In this document: positions 1 to 10,973 of the stretch, one piece after another
Layout: every line of letters begins with the position of its first letter
Position numbering within the stretch: the first letter of the stretch is position 1
NCBI GenBank assembly: GCA_002751075.1
Contig: NAOQ01000010.1
Span: forward strand, 189,801-236,175
Reading direction: 5' to 3'
Length of the DNA stretch: 46,375 bases
DNA from: Ichthyophonus hoferi
Taxonomy: Eukaryota; Opisthokonta; Ichthyosporea; Ichthyophonida; Ichthyophonidae
The notes under the pieces: generated by a model
The model's input: only the letters and a program-made list of their open reading frames with translations
What the model was told of the DNA's origin: nothing
The model's database searches: none
Translations under genes and position numbers: made by a program

Positions 1-70
1 CCCCCTCCCCGCCTTGTTTAAATTATCTCAAACCATGTTTTTTATTTCTGTGTTCCGTTTGTTATTTTAG

Positions 71-1944
71 CATGTATTTACTTAGTACGTCCCTTCCTCA
101 GAGGTCAACTGCATCTTGTGATGGAGGCTCTTCACGAACGTGCCAGCATGATGATACAGGCACCCCACCTTACCAAACCTATTGGCATTATCACACCTTT
201 GTACTCCTACATTGACCTGCCACAGTTTGTGATTGGTCTCAAGCTGTATGACATCCTGTCAGGATCTCGTCATATTGCTAACAGCTACTATGTGAATTCT
301 AAAGATACAACAGCAAAGTTCCCCTTGATTAAACAGGAAGGTCTTAAGGGAAGCGTGATCTACTATGATGGTCAGTTTGACGATGCTCGCTTTAACGTAT
401 CATTGGCTTTAACGGGTGCCGAGAGGGGTGTCAAGCTTGCCAACCACACTGAAGTGGTGAGTATTTGTCAAAAGAGAATATTATTTATCTTCTATTATGA
501 CATGGGTAACTACTGTGTTATTCTTGCAATACGATTTTATACTTTTCAGTACTGTTTATTTATTTATTTTAGACATACTTTACAATTTGATTTAGACAGT
601 TTTAGATGCACTGAATTTTGTTATTTCTTCCTGTTGCTTGGTATATGTACGCTGGCTAACCTCCATTCCTTATCGTAGACTAGCTTAGTACATGACGAAA
701 AGACAAAGAAGGTTACCGGAGCTATCGTACGCGATGTGTTCACTGGAAGCGAGTACACTGTGAAGGCCAAGACTGTTGTCAACGCCACGGGCTCCTTCGG
801 TGATGTAGTTCGCAAGTTGGATGCTACTGATTCCAAGCCTGTTGTCTGCAATGCTGCTGGTACTCACATTATGCTAGATAAGAAGTGGTGTGCAGATGAC
901 CTGGGCCTGCTAATCCCCAAGACTGATGATGGACGTGTTGTTTTCCTGTTGCCATGGCGCGGATCAACCCTGGCTGGTACCACAGACTCTCCCTGCGAGG
1001 CAATTGAACAGCCCAAGCCTACTGCTGACCAGGTACGGTTATGGTCATACCTTATTATGCCTTTAGTATCTTTTGTTTATCGTTGTATGAAGTATTTAAT
1101 TGTTACTCCGTAGCATAGATATCAAAGCATCTTCAATATAAACAAGGACTGCCCGAGCATCCTAATGTTTTATGCTGCAGGCAGAAAAATACCGTACTAA
1201 TGTTTCCCTCTTGAAATACAGATTCACTATATTCTCGAGCATCTTAACAAGTACTTTAACGCCAAGGTTGTCCCCGGAGATGTCAAGGCCGCATGGTCAG
1301 GTATTCGCCCACTTGCAAGCGCAGAAACTACTGGGGAGACAGCAAAGGTCTCACGTGAACACGCTATCTTCACTTCACCCTCTGGACTCGTGACTGTTGT
1401 TGGTGGAAAGTGGACCACTTATCGCCGCATTGCTCAAGATGTTATGGATGTCGTTGTCAAGAACTCGCCCTTCCTTCACACCACGGGCCCATGTGGCACG
1501 GAGAAGGTTGTGCTTATTGGTGGTAGGGAATACAACCGCGACCACAACAAGGTCCTTGTGTCTGAATTTGGTTTGGACAATGATGTTGCTTTCCACCTCA
1601 ACGGTACCTATGGTGACCAGGCCCATTCAGTGGCAACTCTTGCTAAGCAGACTGGTTTGACCAAGCGTATCGATGAAGCTTACCCTATGATTGAGGCTGA
1701 GGTGGTCTATGCTGCACGCAATGAATATTGCCTAACAGCCTGTGACTATCTTGCCAGAAGAGTTCGTCTTGCCTATCTTGATCATGATGCTACTTTCGCC
1801 TCTGCCCCCAGAGTGATTGAGATTTTAGCTGGTGAGCTTGGATGGGACTCCAAGAGGAAGGAGAGTGAAATGGCTGCTGTTACAAAGTATCTTGATGCTT
1901 GGAGTCAGCGTAAGGTTATTGACTCTGCTGCCAACAAGAAGTAG
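71..1944 (+). CDS. GPD2: FAD-dependent glycerol-3-phosphate dehydrogenase, mitochondrial type (5' partial)
   Basis: Oxidises glycerol-3-phosphate to dihydroxyacetone phosphate at the inner mitochondrial membrane and passes electrons via FAD to ubiquinone. Exons are 71-456, 679-1032 and 1222-1944, with introns of 222 and 189 nt, GT..AG ends and matching phases. About 486 residues are present. The N-terminal FAD-binding Rossmann part lies upstream of the window, because position 70 is a splice acceptor (ttattttag). Diagnostic stretches are EALHERASMMIQAPHL, GLKLYDILSGS, YYDGQFDDARFN, VNATGSFGD, LPWRGSTLAGTTDSP, WSGIRPLAS, VVGGKWTTYRRIAQD and, in the C-terminal domain, ARRVRLAYLDHDA. It ends about 60 residues after that domain and lacks the EF-hand extension of vertebrate GPD2, so in length it resembles the fungal and plant enzymes. 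The frame is intact throughout. The family call is very secure; the symbol is by family. Confidence 0.96.
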
Positions 1945-3939
1945 GAATGAAGAAATAGCTCCTATTTATATTGTTTTTATAGTTTGAGATTTTGTTCGAT
2001 ACTACATGTGCATTATATTACTTCATTTTATTTAAAATAACATTATAATTCAGGCTGATCTAATTTCATATAGAGAGTCTGAGGATTTTATCATTGCCGT
2101 ACTGTTTATTAAATTACCCCAAGTATTGCAACTGGTTCTTTCTTCTCGATGAGTATCCAGCAAATGACCATGAGTGAAAGCATCCGAGCTAAGGTCATCT
2201 TGCCCACATTAGATGGAAAGGTGCTAAGTATTTCTAAACATTCGACTATCAATAGCATGAACGTAATAGTAATTTTCTGAAGATGGTGTCACCCTGTAGA
2301 AATAAACAGTGTATTGAATTATACTTGTATTGGTTTTTGTACACAAATCCTGTTCAAGAGTTTTACTAATACTATTATTGTATATCAAAGGCAGATAAAT
2401 GCAATTTACTATGGTCAAGATGTTGAGATACTTACTGTCTGGCGTAATATATACTTACTAGATACACTGGTAGTTTTTGTCAGCTTAAAAAATATGTTTC
2501 GGGATGGTGTGTTAGAGAGGCCAGGTTTTGCACGACCAACTTGAATTAGTCTAGACGTTCCCAGAAAATCTTATATAAAGAATAATTGGAATATGTTCGT
2601 AGTACATAATCAAAAGTCAAACAAACTCTAGGTTTACTCTTCCTGTAATGTTATAATTTTATCTACGTCTAGATATTGTTTGACAACAATGTAACAAATG
2701 TGAAGACTGATCAATCGAGAATATAAAATTTATAGAGCAGTGTTTATTAATTCGCCTATTACTCGTGTTCCATAGCGGCATAGCTTTATTATATATTGTA
2801 TATTCGTAAAATTACTATTAAGTTTATATCCAAATCTAGTTATAGTTAGAAGTGGGGGTAACATTCGTTATGCATTCCCCTCTCTGTATCAATAGTCATT
2901 TGCTATTGTATATGGCAAGAGTTTAATTAATGAGAATCCTTAAACAAACAAACAAAAAAACAAAACAATAATTGAAGAATAATTTGAGCATCCCTTGTGT
3001 TTTATGTGCAGTGCTTAGAAATGTTTTTTTCTTAACTTGTTAGCATATCTTCTGAAGAAATGTCGCATATATCATGCTCCTAACCAGCCCTGGGGAGGGT
3101 TCTGCATTTAATATATTGTAAGTAAGGCTGTAGACTTACTAGCCATAGAATATTCCAATTAAAATGGAAATGCCGTCAAACCCATTAATCTCACAATACT
3201 TGAAATGTTCATGAGTATTTACACATGAGAGATCATATGATTTTGTCGAACTTCTGGTGCACTGTAAGTGGGCCCTCATTAATTACTAATTAATGTGAAA
3301 AATATTGAAAAACGATAGGGATCTCAATCAAGTTTGATTGTGATCCTCTTACATAACTATTCTAATAATATTAACAAGTGACTTTTTAACAAAACTATTA
3401 ATAGTTTTGTTAACTTAAGCAATACATAAACATAATAACGTAACATTATATTATAAAGATTGGGAGTGAGTGAAATAATAATTACTATTTATCAAGTTAT
3501 TTAAATATATTTGCTTATGCATGGCTTGAGCAATTGGGAGCCTATACTATATACTCCAATGGAATCTCTCCTAATATGTATTAGCCTATATCGTACCGTA
3601 TTCAAGTACTATATATTCTATTCACTATATAATACTTCATTCTATTGCATTCTATCTTATCTTGGTATGTTTTATTATATTGTATTATGATGTATTGTGT
3701 TGTTGTATTGTGTATAAAATTTAATAATAGACTAGGTATGCAAAGTTGGCTAGGGATGCATGAGGAAAATTTCTCCATCAAATTTCGTGTGACCAGGCGA
3801 CTAATATTGATCAAGCACTGGAAGCTTGTTACAAGAAAGAACTTATACATAGGTTGACTACAGACTAATTAAGCCTAGATCACTAAATGCTGTAAGTAGG
3901 TGATTAATCATAGATACATGCAAGTCTTTGTGGCATTGC
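1945..3939. other. Intergenic, AT-rich, with palindrome cluster
   Basis: 3' flank of the dehydrogenase gene. The 3' UTR probably ends in the AT-rich stretch around 2030-2300. An AATAAA hexamer lies near 2300, but no poly(A) site can be fixed. Open frames here are short and of random composition. The only structure I see is the palindrome cluster at 3277-3413, listed separately. Confidence 0.6.
3277..3413. repeat. Cluster of three palindromes
   Basis: Three inverted repeats lie within 137 nt. 3277-3295 is perfect around one central base (CATTAATTA, c, TAATTAATG). 3319-3346 pairs GGATCTCAATCAAG with TTTGATTGTGATCC, with only the centre and one position unpaired. 3386-3413 is a perfect 28-bp palindrome with half-site TTAACAAAACTATT. 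Function unknown. It may be the remains of a foldback or MITE-type element. Confidence 0.7.
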
Positions 3940-4460
3940 CAGAGTCATGAATTTACTGGTTTCAAGAAAGTAGTGGAGGCTAAGGCAGAATTATAATTTA
4001 ATTGGTCTGAACTAATGAATGGTAAATCCAAATTGGAAGCTGAAAAGAAGCAAGGTGCCAAAGAAATAAAAAGGAAAGGAACAGACTAGCTTTTCTTGAA
4101 AAGCTTAAAACTGGTGGTGGACCCATCATCAATAGGTTGGCTCTGAATAATACATGAAATATACATTTTCAATATTTTGTTACCTGGCTTATACCTGTGC
4201 TACTTTTTTATTAACTTGCACATTTTTCCACAAACGGTGAAGAAATTGTGGAGTTCCTCCATGATGCCTTCTAAATCAAAGAAGAAAAGAAACAAAGAAT
4301 AAAATTAGAAGCCCAGTTTGCTCCAGATAGCACAATTTTACTTCCAAAAATTAATCCCATTTTCCATATATCTTATTTGGGTAAAAGGGTGATAAAACAA
4401 TATTAGAATGTGAGAATTTCCAAAGCAAGTTAGATATGCGTTTAAGTGTCACATTTAGTA
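3940..4460 (+). pseudogene. Decayed coding-like sequence of unknown origin
   Basis: Plus-strand reading gives lysine- and glutamate-rich protein-like text broken by stops and frame changes, for example LMNGKSKLEAEKKQGAKEIK (about 4014-4073), FLEKLKTGGGPIINRLALNN (about 4093-4152) and LEAQFAPDSTILLPKINPIF (about 4301-4360). It ends where the inverted copy of the copia module begins. The composition looks like former coding sequence rather than random AT-rich DNA, but I recognise no family. It could be an old transposon gene or an unrelated pseudogene. Confidence 0.3.
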
Positions 4461-4463
4461 AAG

Positions 4464-4822
4464 ATTGTAGATGGACGACCCTAAGGTTTCTTTAGGTGTC
4501 GATCATTCTGATGGTACCTTAGTCAAGTACTTTTTAACTTTTTTGCTTGACCCTTTGAGTAGACTGGAGCGTCCCTGACTAATGATCTTATGTTCTCCAA
4601 AATGTTCAGATTGTTCTTTGTTCACAATCCTTCTTTCTCTTTCTAGAATTTGAGTCTCCCTTGTCTGAACTACTGGTAGCAAATTTTCTTCACTTGAACT
4701 AGATGGCACTTCTACCCTCTCCTTAATAGCAAGACGTCTGGACATCCCCTGATGTTGCTCTTAAACTTTAAATATGTATAATGACTGGTGTGAGAGCACT
4801 TTTAAATCAAACAACCCTGAAA
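4464..4822 (-). repeat. Copia module copy 1 (inverted)
   Basis: Minus-strand reading starts MSRRLAIKERVEVPSSSSEE and carries the acidic/basic stretch RETQILERERRIVNKEQSEH. With copy 2 it makes a large near-palindrome. The spacer between the arms is about 45 nt and contains a further AAACAATAAA / TTTATTGTTT pair. Confidence 0.85.
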
Positions 4823-4868
4823 CAATAAAAACTCAATGTTGTCAATACACTTTATTGTTTACCTAGGG

Positions 4869-5193
4869 AACCGGTCGTTCTATGTATTTACAGTTTAAGA
4901 GTGATATCAGGGGATGTCCAGAGTCTTGCTATTAAGGAGAGGGTAGAAGTGCCATCTAGTTCAAATAAAGAAAATTTGCTACCAGTAGTTCAGACAAGGG
5001 AGACACGAATTCTAGAAAGAGAAAGAAGGATTGTGAACAGAGAACAGTCTGAGCATTCTGGAGAACATAAGATCATTAGTCAAGGACGCTCCAGTCTACT
5101 CAAAGGGCCAAGCAAAAAAGTTAAAAGGTACTTGACTAAGGTACCATCAGAAGGATCGATGCCTAGAAAAACCTCAGGGTCATCTATCTACAA
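4869..5193 (+). repeat. Copia module copy 2 (direct, at start of gag)
   Basis: Forward copy of the module, beginning at ACCGGTCGTTCTATG and ending at CTACAATA. The gag frame continues from there. It shares LAIKERVEVPSS and RILERERRIVNREQSEHSG with the other two copies. Confidence 0.85.
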
Positions 5194-7056
5194 TAGGGTT
5201 ACTACACCCAGCACAATTCCACAAATTGAGGAGGGTAGAACTCCTCCTACACAGGAAACAGAAGTCGTTTCATCCAGCAGTCTGAAAAGACAGGTGAAGG
5301 GCAAGAAGGCCAACCACATCTCATCCTCAGAGTCAGAGGAAGACATTGAGTTAGCAGATATTGAGTGTCATATTGACACTCCAAAAACAGAGCCATTGGA
5401 ACCACAAGTTCCAGAGCTTGTACACATTAACCAAGAAGGTCAAGACATACACACAACCAATCCTTGTTTACCAGCCACCATGCAAGACTCACATTTCAAC
5501 AACCACCCTTCCATGTTTTGGGGGGGGGAGGCTATGTTTAATGACATGCCAAACATGGATGCAGCAAGAAGACCAGTAAATTTTCCAGGGTTTAATCAAG
5601 ATCTACTTTTCCAAGGAGGAAATGAGGGCCCTAACTATGAGGATTGGGTCATGGACATAGAATACATTCTGCTAAAGGCATATTGTGGTGAGGTTTTTAT
5701 GGTGGCATCATCCACAGAGCAGAGGGAATTACCTTAACAGATACAGAGGGTGGAGAAAGTAGCAAGAGTTTACTTAGCCAGATGCTTGAGTAAGGAGGTA
5801 CATTGGCAAATTAAATGGAGCCCAATGTCTTTTGTTTATGATATATGGAAAAGCATAAACGATAAATATGGTCTATGTTCTGACATTCAGCTAGCTGAGA
5901 CCTTTAGGAAATGGGTTAAGACTAAGCCAAAAGCAGGTAAGAAACCATCAGAATTCATCAAAAGGTCTGTGAATTTGGTCAATAAGTTGACTGATACTGA
6001 CTATGAAATGCACGAAAAATATGTATATCAGACAATATTCACACGCATGTTTTCATATTTGGAGTACTGAATCTTAATGGAGACCTATAATGTATCCACC
6101 AGTGGTCAGGGTGACATTGAGTTACTCCCTAAACATGTTAAAGCCCATGAAAGTCTCAATAGAAACAACAACGTCAAGAATGGTTATAGAGAATCAGGTG
6201 GCAAGCCATCCATCAAGTGTTTTAAGTGTGGCGGGAATCATTTTAGGAGTGATTGCAGAGCAAATACAGACTGGAAGAGAGATGCAAACTGGCATGTCAA
6301 CAGAAATTTCAAAACTGAAGGCCAATCAAGGGGAGATTCAGGAAAATGGAGACACCAGAAGGAGAACCAAAGCAAAATTTGAGGGAAACCTGTAAACAAG
6401 CCTGAGGCTCTACTAGCTCAACCTAAGGAAGTCAGGCATAATGAGAAGGAAAAAAGAAAGGGATCCACAGTTTTTGTCTTAGATAGTGGTGCAACAATGC
6501 ACCTGCATTATAAAAAATGTGACTTCACAGAATACACAAAAGCAAATAAAACTATAACATGGGGAGAAGGCAGCATTAGCCATGTTCAAGGATATGGAAC
6601 AGTCTTGGTATGCTCAAGAAGCAAATTATTTCAGATTGAATGCACAGCCCATGTTCCCACCCTACACAAGAGTTTGATTTCCCTGAGCGTTTTGCGGAAA
6701 AAGGGTTTCCAATTCTCAGTGAAAGGGTGTGATGAGATCATGGTGTCAAAGAATGGGAAGCTTACATTCACAGGCAACAACAAGAAAATGGGGCTCTATG
6801 TCCTGGACTTCAAGGTTGTCCCACCAAGACTACAGGAAGATACATCAAGATGTAGTGAAGCCTTAGTAACATCAGTTCCTAAAGTACTAAGGCAGGTTTT
6901 ACACTCAAGGTTCATGCACCTAGGGAGGGACATCATGAATATTATTCTCAAGAATACAGATGATTGCAAGGGGGACACAAGTGACAAGCGGTGCATGAGT
7001 TGCTTAAAAGGGAAAGCCAAGAGGTCACCATATCCCAGGAGGATCAACTCTGCCAA

Positions 7057-7411
7057 CAGGGTTGTTCAGTTTAAGAGTGCGCTCACACCGGTCATTCTAT
7101 GTATTTAAAATTTAAGAGCGACATCAGGGGATGTCCAAACATCTTGCTATTAAGGAGAAGGTAGAAGTGCCATCTAGTTCAAGTGAAAAAAACGTGCTAC
7201 TAGTAGTTCGGACAAGGGAGACACGAATTCTAGAAAGAGAAAGAAAGATTGTGAACAGACAACAGTCTGAGCATTCTGGAGAACATAAGATCAGTAGTCA
7301 AGGACGCTCCAGTCTACTCAAAGGGCCAAGCGAAAAAGTTAAAAGTACTTGACTAAGGTACCATCAGAAGGACTAACGCCTAAAGAAACCTCAGGGTCGT
7401 CTATCTACAAT
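7057..7411 (+). repeat. Copia module copy 3 (direct, after gag-pre-integrase)
   Basis: Direct copy that replaces the expected integrase sequence just after the gag-pre-integrase region. It shares an upstream block (GGTTGTT .. CTCACACC) with the inverted copy 1 that copy 2 lacks. It ends at the same CTACAATA boundary, here followed by GTAAGT. Confidence 0.85.
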
Positions 7412-9911
7412 AGTAAGTAATTAAAGAAACGTTCTTGTTATTAAAATAAACAAACCAAAGCATAAAAATAAATTTTATTTTTTATTTTTTTTTAAAAAAG
7501 AAAAGTTCACATTAACATTCATGTTTGCAATATTATTGTTAACAACAGCATTTTAGCTGTTACGAAAAAAAAATTGCAAAAAGCTCATGTTAAAGTTAAA
7601 GAAGTCAGATCACATGTATAAATGTGCATAGGTAGAAGCTTATGTATTTACTAATGGTGTGTAAAAGTGTAAGTTTGAAGATACTTCATATATTTTTTTT
7701 TTTTTTTTTTTAGGACAAGCGTTTTTGAGGTTATGTAAATTTACTAGCTAATTTTATAATAATAGATACAAGTTTAATATACTTCAGCGGCAAATAATAC
7801 ATCCCTTGAGCTGCACAGGTATCTATAAATATTATTCTCAAATGGGTTTATGTAGTGAACGATAAAATAAGTTTAGAGTGTAGGAGAGTACTAGTTACTT
7901 CATAGCTGTGACACAAAGGTGGACCTAGGGTATAAACGGGCCATTTGCATGCATTCAAAAACGGCCCATCACACTCAAAACTAGCCCTTTTTGCCTTTTA
8001 AATTTATTATATCCTTTTTTTGTATGTGCTTCTATTTTTGGGGCATTTTTGAAAGGGCCGCTTGCATATGGAAGTGATTTACTTTGAAAGATCCATCACT
8101 GTTGTTAAACACCTTATCCTCTCCCGCTTTCATATATAGATTTATAATAGCAAGTGCATAGTGCACCATCTTGCACGGTTATGGGTTATGCATATACTTA
8201 AAAATATTATTATCAAAGGTGTTTGTGGGGAAAACTGAAAACAAGTTTAAAATATAGATGAAAATTAGTCATACAGTCTTAAAGTACCTTATTATTATCC
8301 ATATTCGGACATACGTATTTATGGTAACAAGTAGTAGCATATAGCAAGGTTCGGGCTTGCATATGTACAGTTTATTGGTGCATTAAACATAGTCAGTTTC
8401 TAGTTTCACTTCTAAAGTGGTATGGTTTGACAACATAACGCCATTTAAAAAAGCTAAAATAACTATTTCTTTAAAACCTTGTTATCTTCCCTTTTTACAG
8501 TAAACCAAAATATAAAACTGTTCTATTATTTCATGTAACACTAACGTGTCTTCTATTAGAGAAATATGTAAGCGACAATAAAAATTAATTTAATATAATA
8601 TAATAATTTGGAAAAAATCAAGAGCCAATAAGCGTTTAATAAGATTGGTTTTAATTTTTATCAATTTATAATTAATATATACATTGAGCAGGATTCTAAA
8701 TAAAAATGCAGGGTTCTAAATCATTGAGCGAACAAATACAGTTTTTTATTACTGGATGGGGTTTTGTTTTTAAGCTAGAGGGCTATTTTCTATTCCAAAA
8801 GTCCTAAATTACTCATATATTACCAAAAATTCAGCTCCTAACTCCCACTTTTGCGTTTATGTCCTCACCTTACTACTACCTATATTCCTGTATCTAAATA
8901 TGCCTTTGAATATCAAAAATTGAGATTAAGATAATTTCACATGTGCAATAAAAGACTTGATAAAAAATATAATGCAGAAGGTAAAGACAATATTTGCACT
9001 AATAAAATTGAAAGTCAAGTAGTAGTGAGGTGAGGCAGTGGGCAAATAGATTTTCATATTGGTGTATATTTGGTCAACTAAGATTAGCTATTATAGTTAA
9101 GAACCATACTGGTAACTAAGATTAGCATGGATTTGAAGAGTAGCACACGAGTAGACCAGTTCATACGCAGATGCAACAGATACGTCTAGCCTAGTATAGA
9201 TTGGGCTAAATAAAGAAACAGAAAATTAAGATTAAATAAACTGATAGAATGAATACGTATTGTAAAACAGGAGTATTCAAAAAGAGAATATCATTGCCCC
9301 CTTGTCTATGGGAAAATTAAATTGTTAAGAATTTAAATAATCGTATCTGCCAATCTGACGGTAGGGAGAAACTTTTAATATAACTGATTGCATATAAGAA
9401 CCAATAAGAGTACTAACGTTATTTAAGTCCTATAACAAAGAATAAACATGACAACCGATATCATGGAATTCCCCATAGATTGATAAATATACTACATAGG
9501 AAAATGACCGGATCGGTTTAGAGACACAAATATATCATCATTCACGATGTTACCTTTAGGCAAATGTGGTTATAATGGACCAATAGAGTGCGTTATTGAC
9601 AATGGTAACAATAGAGAATCTATTGATTTACTTACAGTAAATCAAATATTATTCTAAAATATAGTTGTGATTCTCATCCACAATGAATCATGGCTAAGGC
9701 TTAGATAGCATGGAAAAATTACAATTTATCCACGAAATAGCTGAATAGAAATTTGCAGTAAAGAGATACAGATGGCAATGAGCACTTGATCTTTGGTTTG
9801 TGCTTGGATCGTGCAGAAAAACACATTCTTATAAACCATATTATGAGATTAATTATTATACACTGATGGGAAATGTGTTTTATTTATTACATAATAATTA
9901 TGCTAATTTGT

Positions 9912-10181
9912 AATGGAGAATGTATCGTAGAGCATAGAGCATGTTCATATTATATACAATAAAAACGTGCTTTCCTATAACCACACTGTAGTTGGATGTT
10001 ATTATTATTACATATATTAATGATACATCAGAATCTATTTAATTCATCATATTGAGACTTCTTTCTACTGGTATTTAGTATTAGGCTACAAATGGACAGT
10101 ATTAAAAAATATTATGTTATAATTGTATGAACAGTATTACCTATTATGACATAATTAACTATTTTATGACCATGCTCAGTT
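9912..10181. repeat. Left copy of gap-flanking duplication 1
   Basis: A 270-nt stretch running from AATGGAGAATGTATCG to CCATGCTCAGTT, up to the first N. The same sequence restarts at the first base after the gap. Confidence 0.95.
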
Positions 10182-10478
10182 NNNNNNNNNNNNNNNNNNN
10201 NNNNNNNNNNNNNNNNNNNNNNNNNNNNNNNNNNNNNNNNNNNNNNNNNNNNNNNNNNNNNNNNNNNNNNNNNNNNNNNNNNNNNNNNNNNNNNNNNNNN
10301 NNNNNNNNNNNNNNNNNNNNNNNNNNNNNNNNNNNNNNNNNNNNNNNNNNNNNNNNNNNNNNNNNNNNNNNNNNNNNNNNNNNNNNNNNNNNNNNNNNNN
10401 NNNNNNNNNNNNNNNNNNNNNNNNNNNNNNNNNNNNNNNNNNNNNNNNNNNNNNNNNNNNNNNNNNNNNNNNNNNNNN
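10182..10478. other. Assembly gap (297 N)
   Basis: Run of N with no sequence information. Confidence 1.
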
Positions 10479-10746
10479 AATGGAGAATGTATCGTAGAGC
10501 ATAGAGCATGTTCATATTATATACGAAAAACGTGCTTTCCTATAACCACACTGTAGTTGGATGTTATTATTATTACATATATTAATGATACATCAGAATC
10601 TATTTAATTCATCATATTGAGACTTCTTTCTACTGGTATTTAGTATTAGGCTACAAATGGACAGTATTAAAAAATATTATGTTATAATTGTATGAACAGT
10701 ATTACCTATTATGACATAATTAACTATTTTATGACCATGCTCAGTT
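10479..10746. repeat. Right copy of gap-flanking duplication 1
   Basis: A 268-nt copy of 9912-10181. By eye it is identical apart from a small difference (ACAATAAAAACG against ACGAAAAACG). It then continues into unique sequence. Confidence 0.95.
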
Positions 10747-10973
10747 GTAAGATAGATTCAGATTGCAAGCCTCATACTGAAATCCACCAATAAATCAACC
10801 ATGCAAGAAAATGAGCATAAGGATTTACAACAAAGAAAGATACACAATAATCTATGGGGTGTAGATATCACTTGATCTCGGGTAGGGTCTCCTAAACCGC
10901 CGTTTACCGCCAACTTTCGCGTATTGATTATTTTGTTAAAATTTCCTAACCTTATATATATATAACACAATAC

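Larger units (their letters stand above)
4464..7411 (+). mobile_element. Ty1/copia retrotransposon fossil, truncated, with triplicated 5' module
   Basis: A broken copia-type element. Parts in order: a ~350 bp module in inverted orientation (4464-~4822); the same module forward (~4869-5193), opening a gag reading frame; a UBN2/gag-type region (about 5560-6070, with GPNYEDWVMDIE and a DIWKSINDKYG-like stretch); a zinc knuckle (CFKCGGNHFRSDC, about 6219-6257); an aspartic protease with DSGAT (about 6485-6800); a gag-pre-integrase region with H..H..CxxC (about 6900-7055); then a third copy of the module (~7057-7411). The integrase core, reverse transcriptase and RNase H are absent, and I could not find flanking LTRs. 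The reading frame is interrupted a handful of times. The module copies differ by eye at roughly one in seven to ten positions, so it is an old insertion, not a recent one. Confidence 0.85.
7412..10973. other. Intergenic AT-rich DNA with assembly gap
   Basis: I see no gene here on either strand. It holds poly-T and poly-A tracts (a run of about 20 T at 7692-7712), an assembly gap at 10182-10478, and a direct duplication flanking that gap. The open frame that crosses the N run is an artefact. Confidence 0.6.

Noticed and set aside
4503-4745. A separate host gene on the minus strand
   Set aside because: It is the inverted copy of the copia 5' module, not an independent gene.
10127-10515. Open frames through the first N run
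   Set aside because: They consist mostly of unknown bases between duplicated contig ends.
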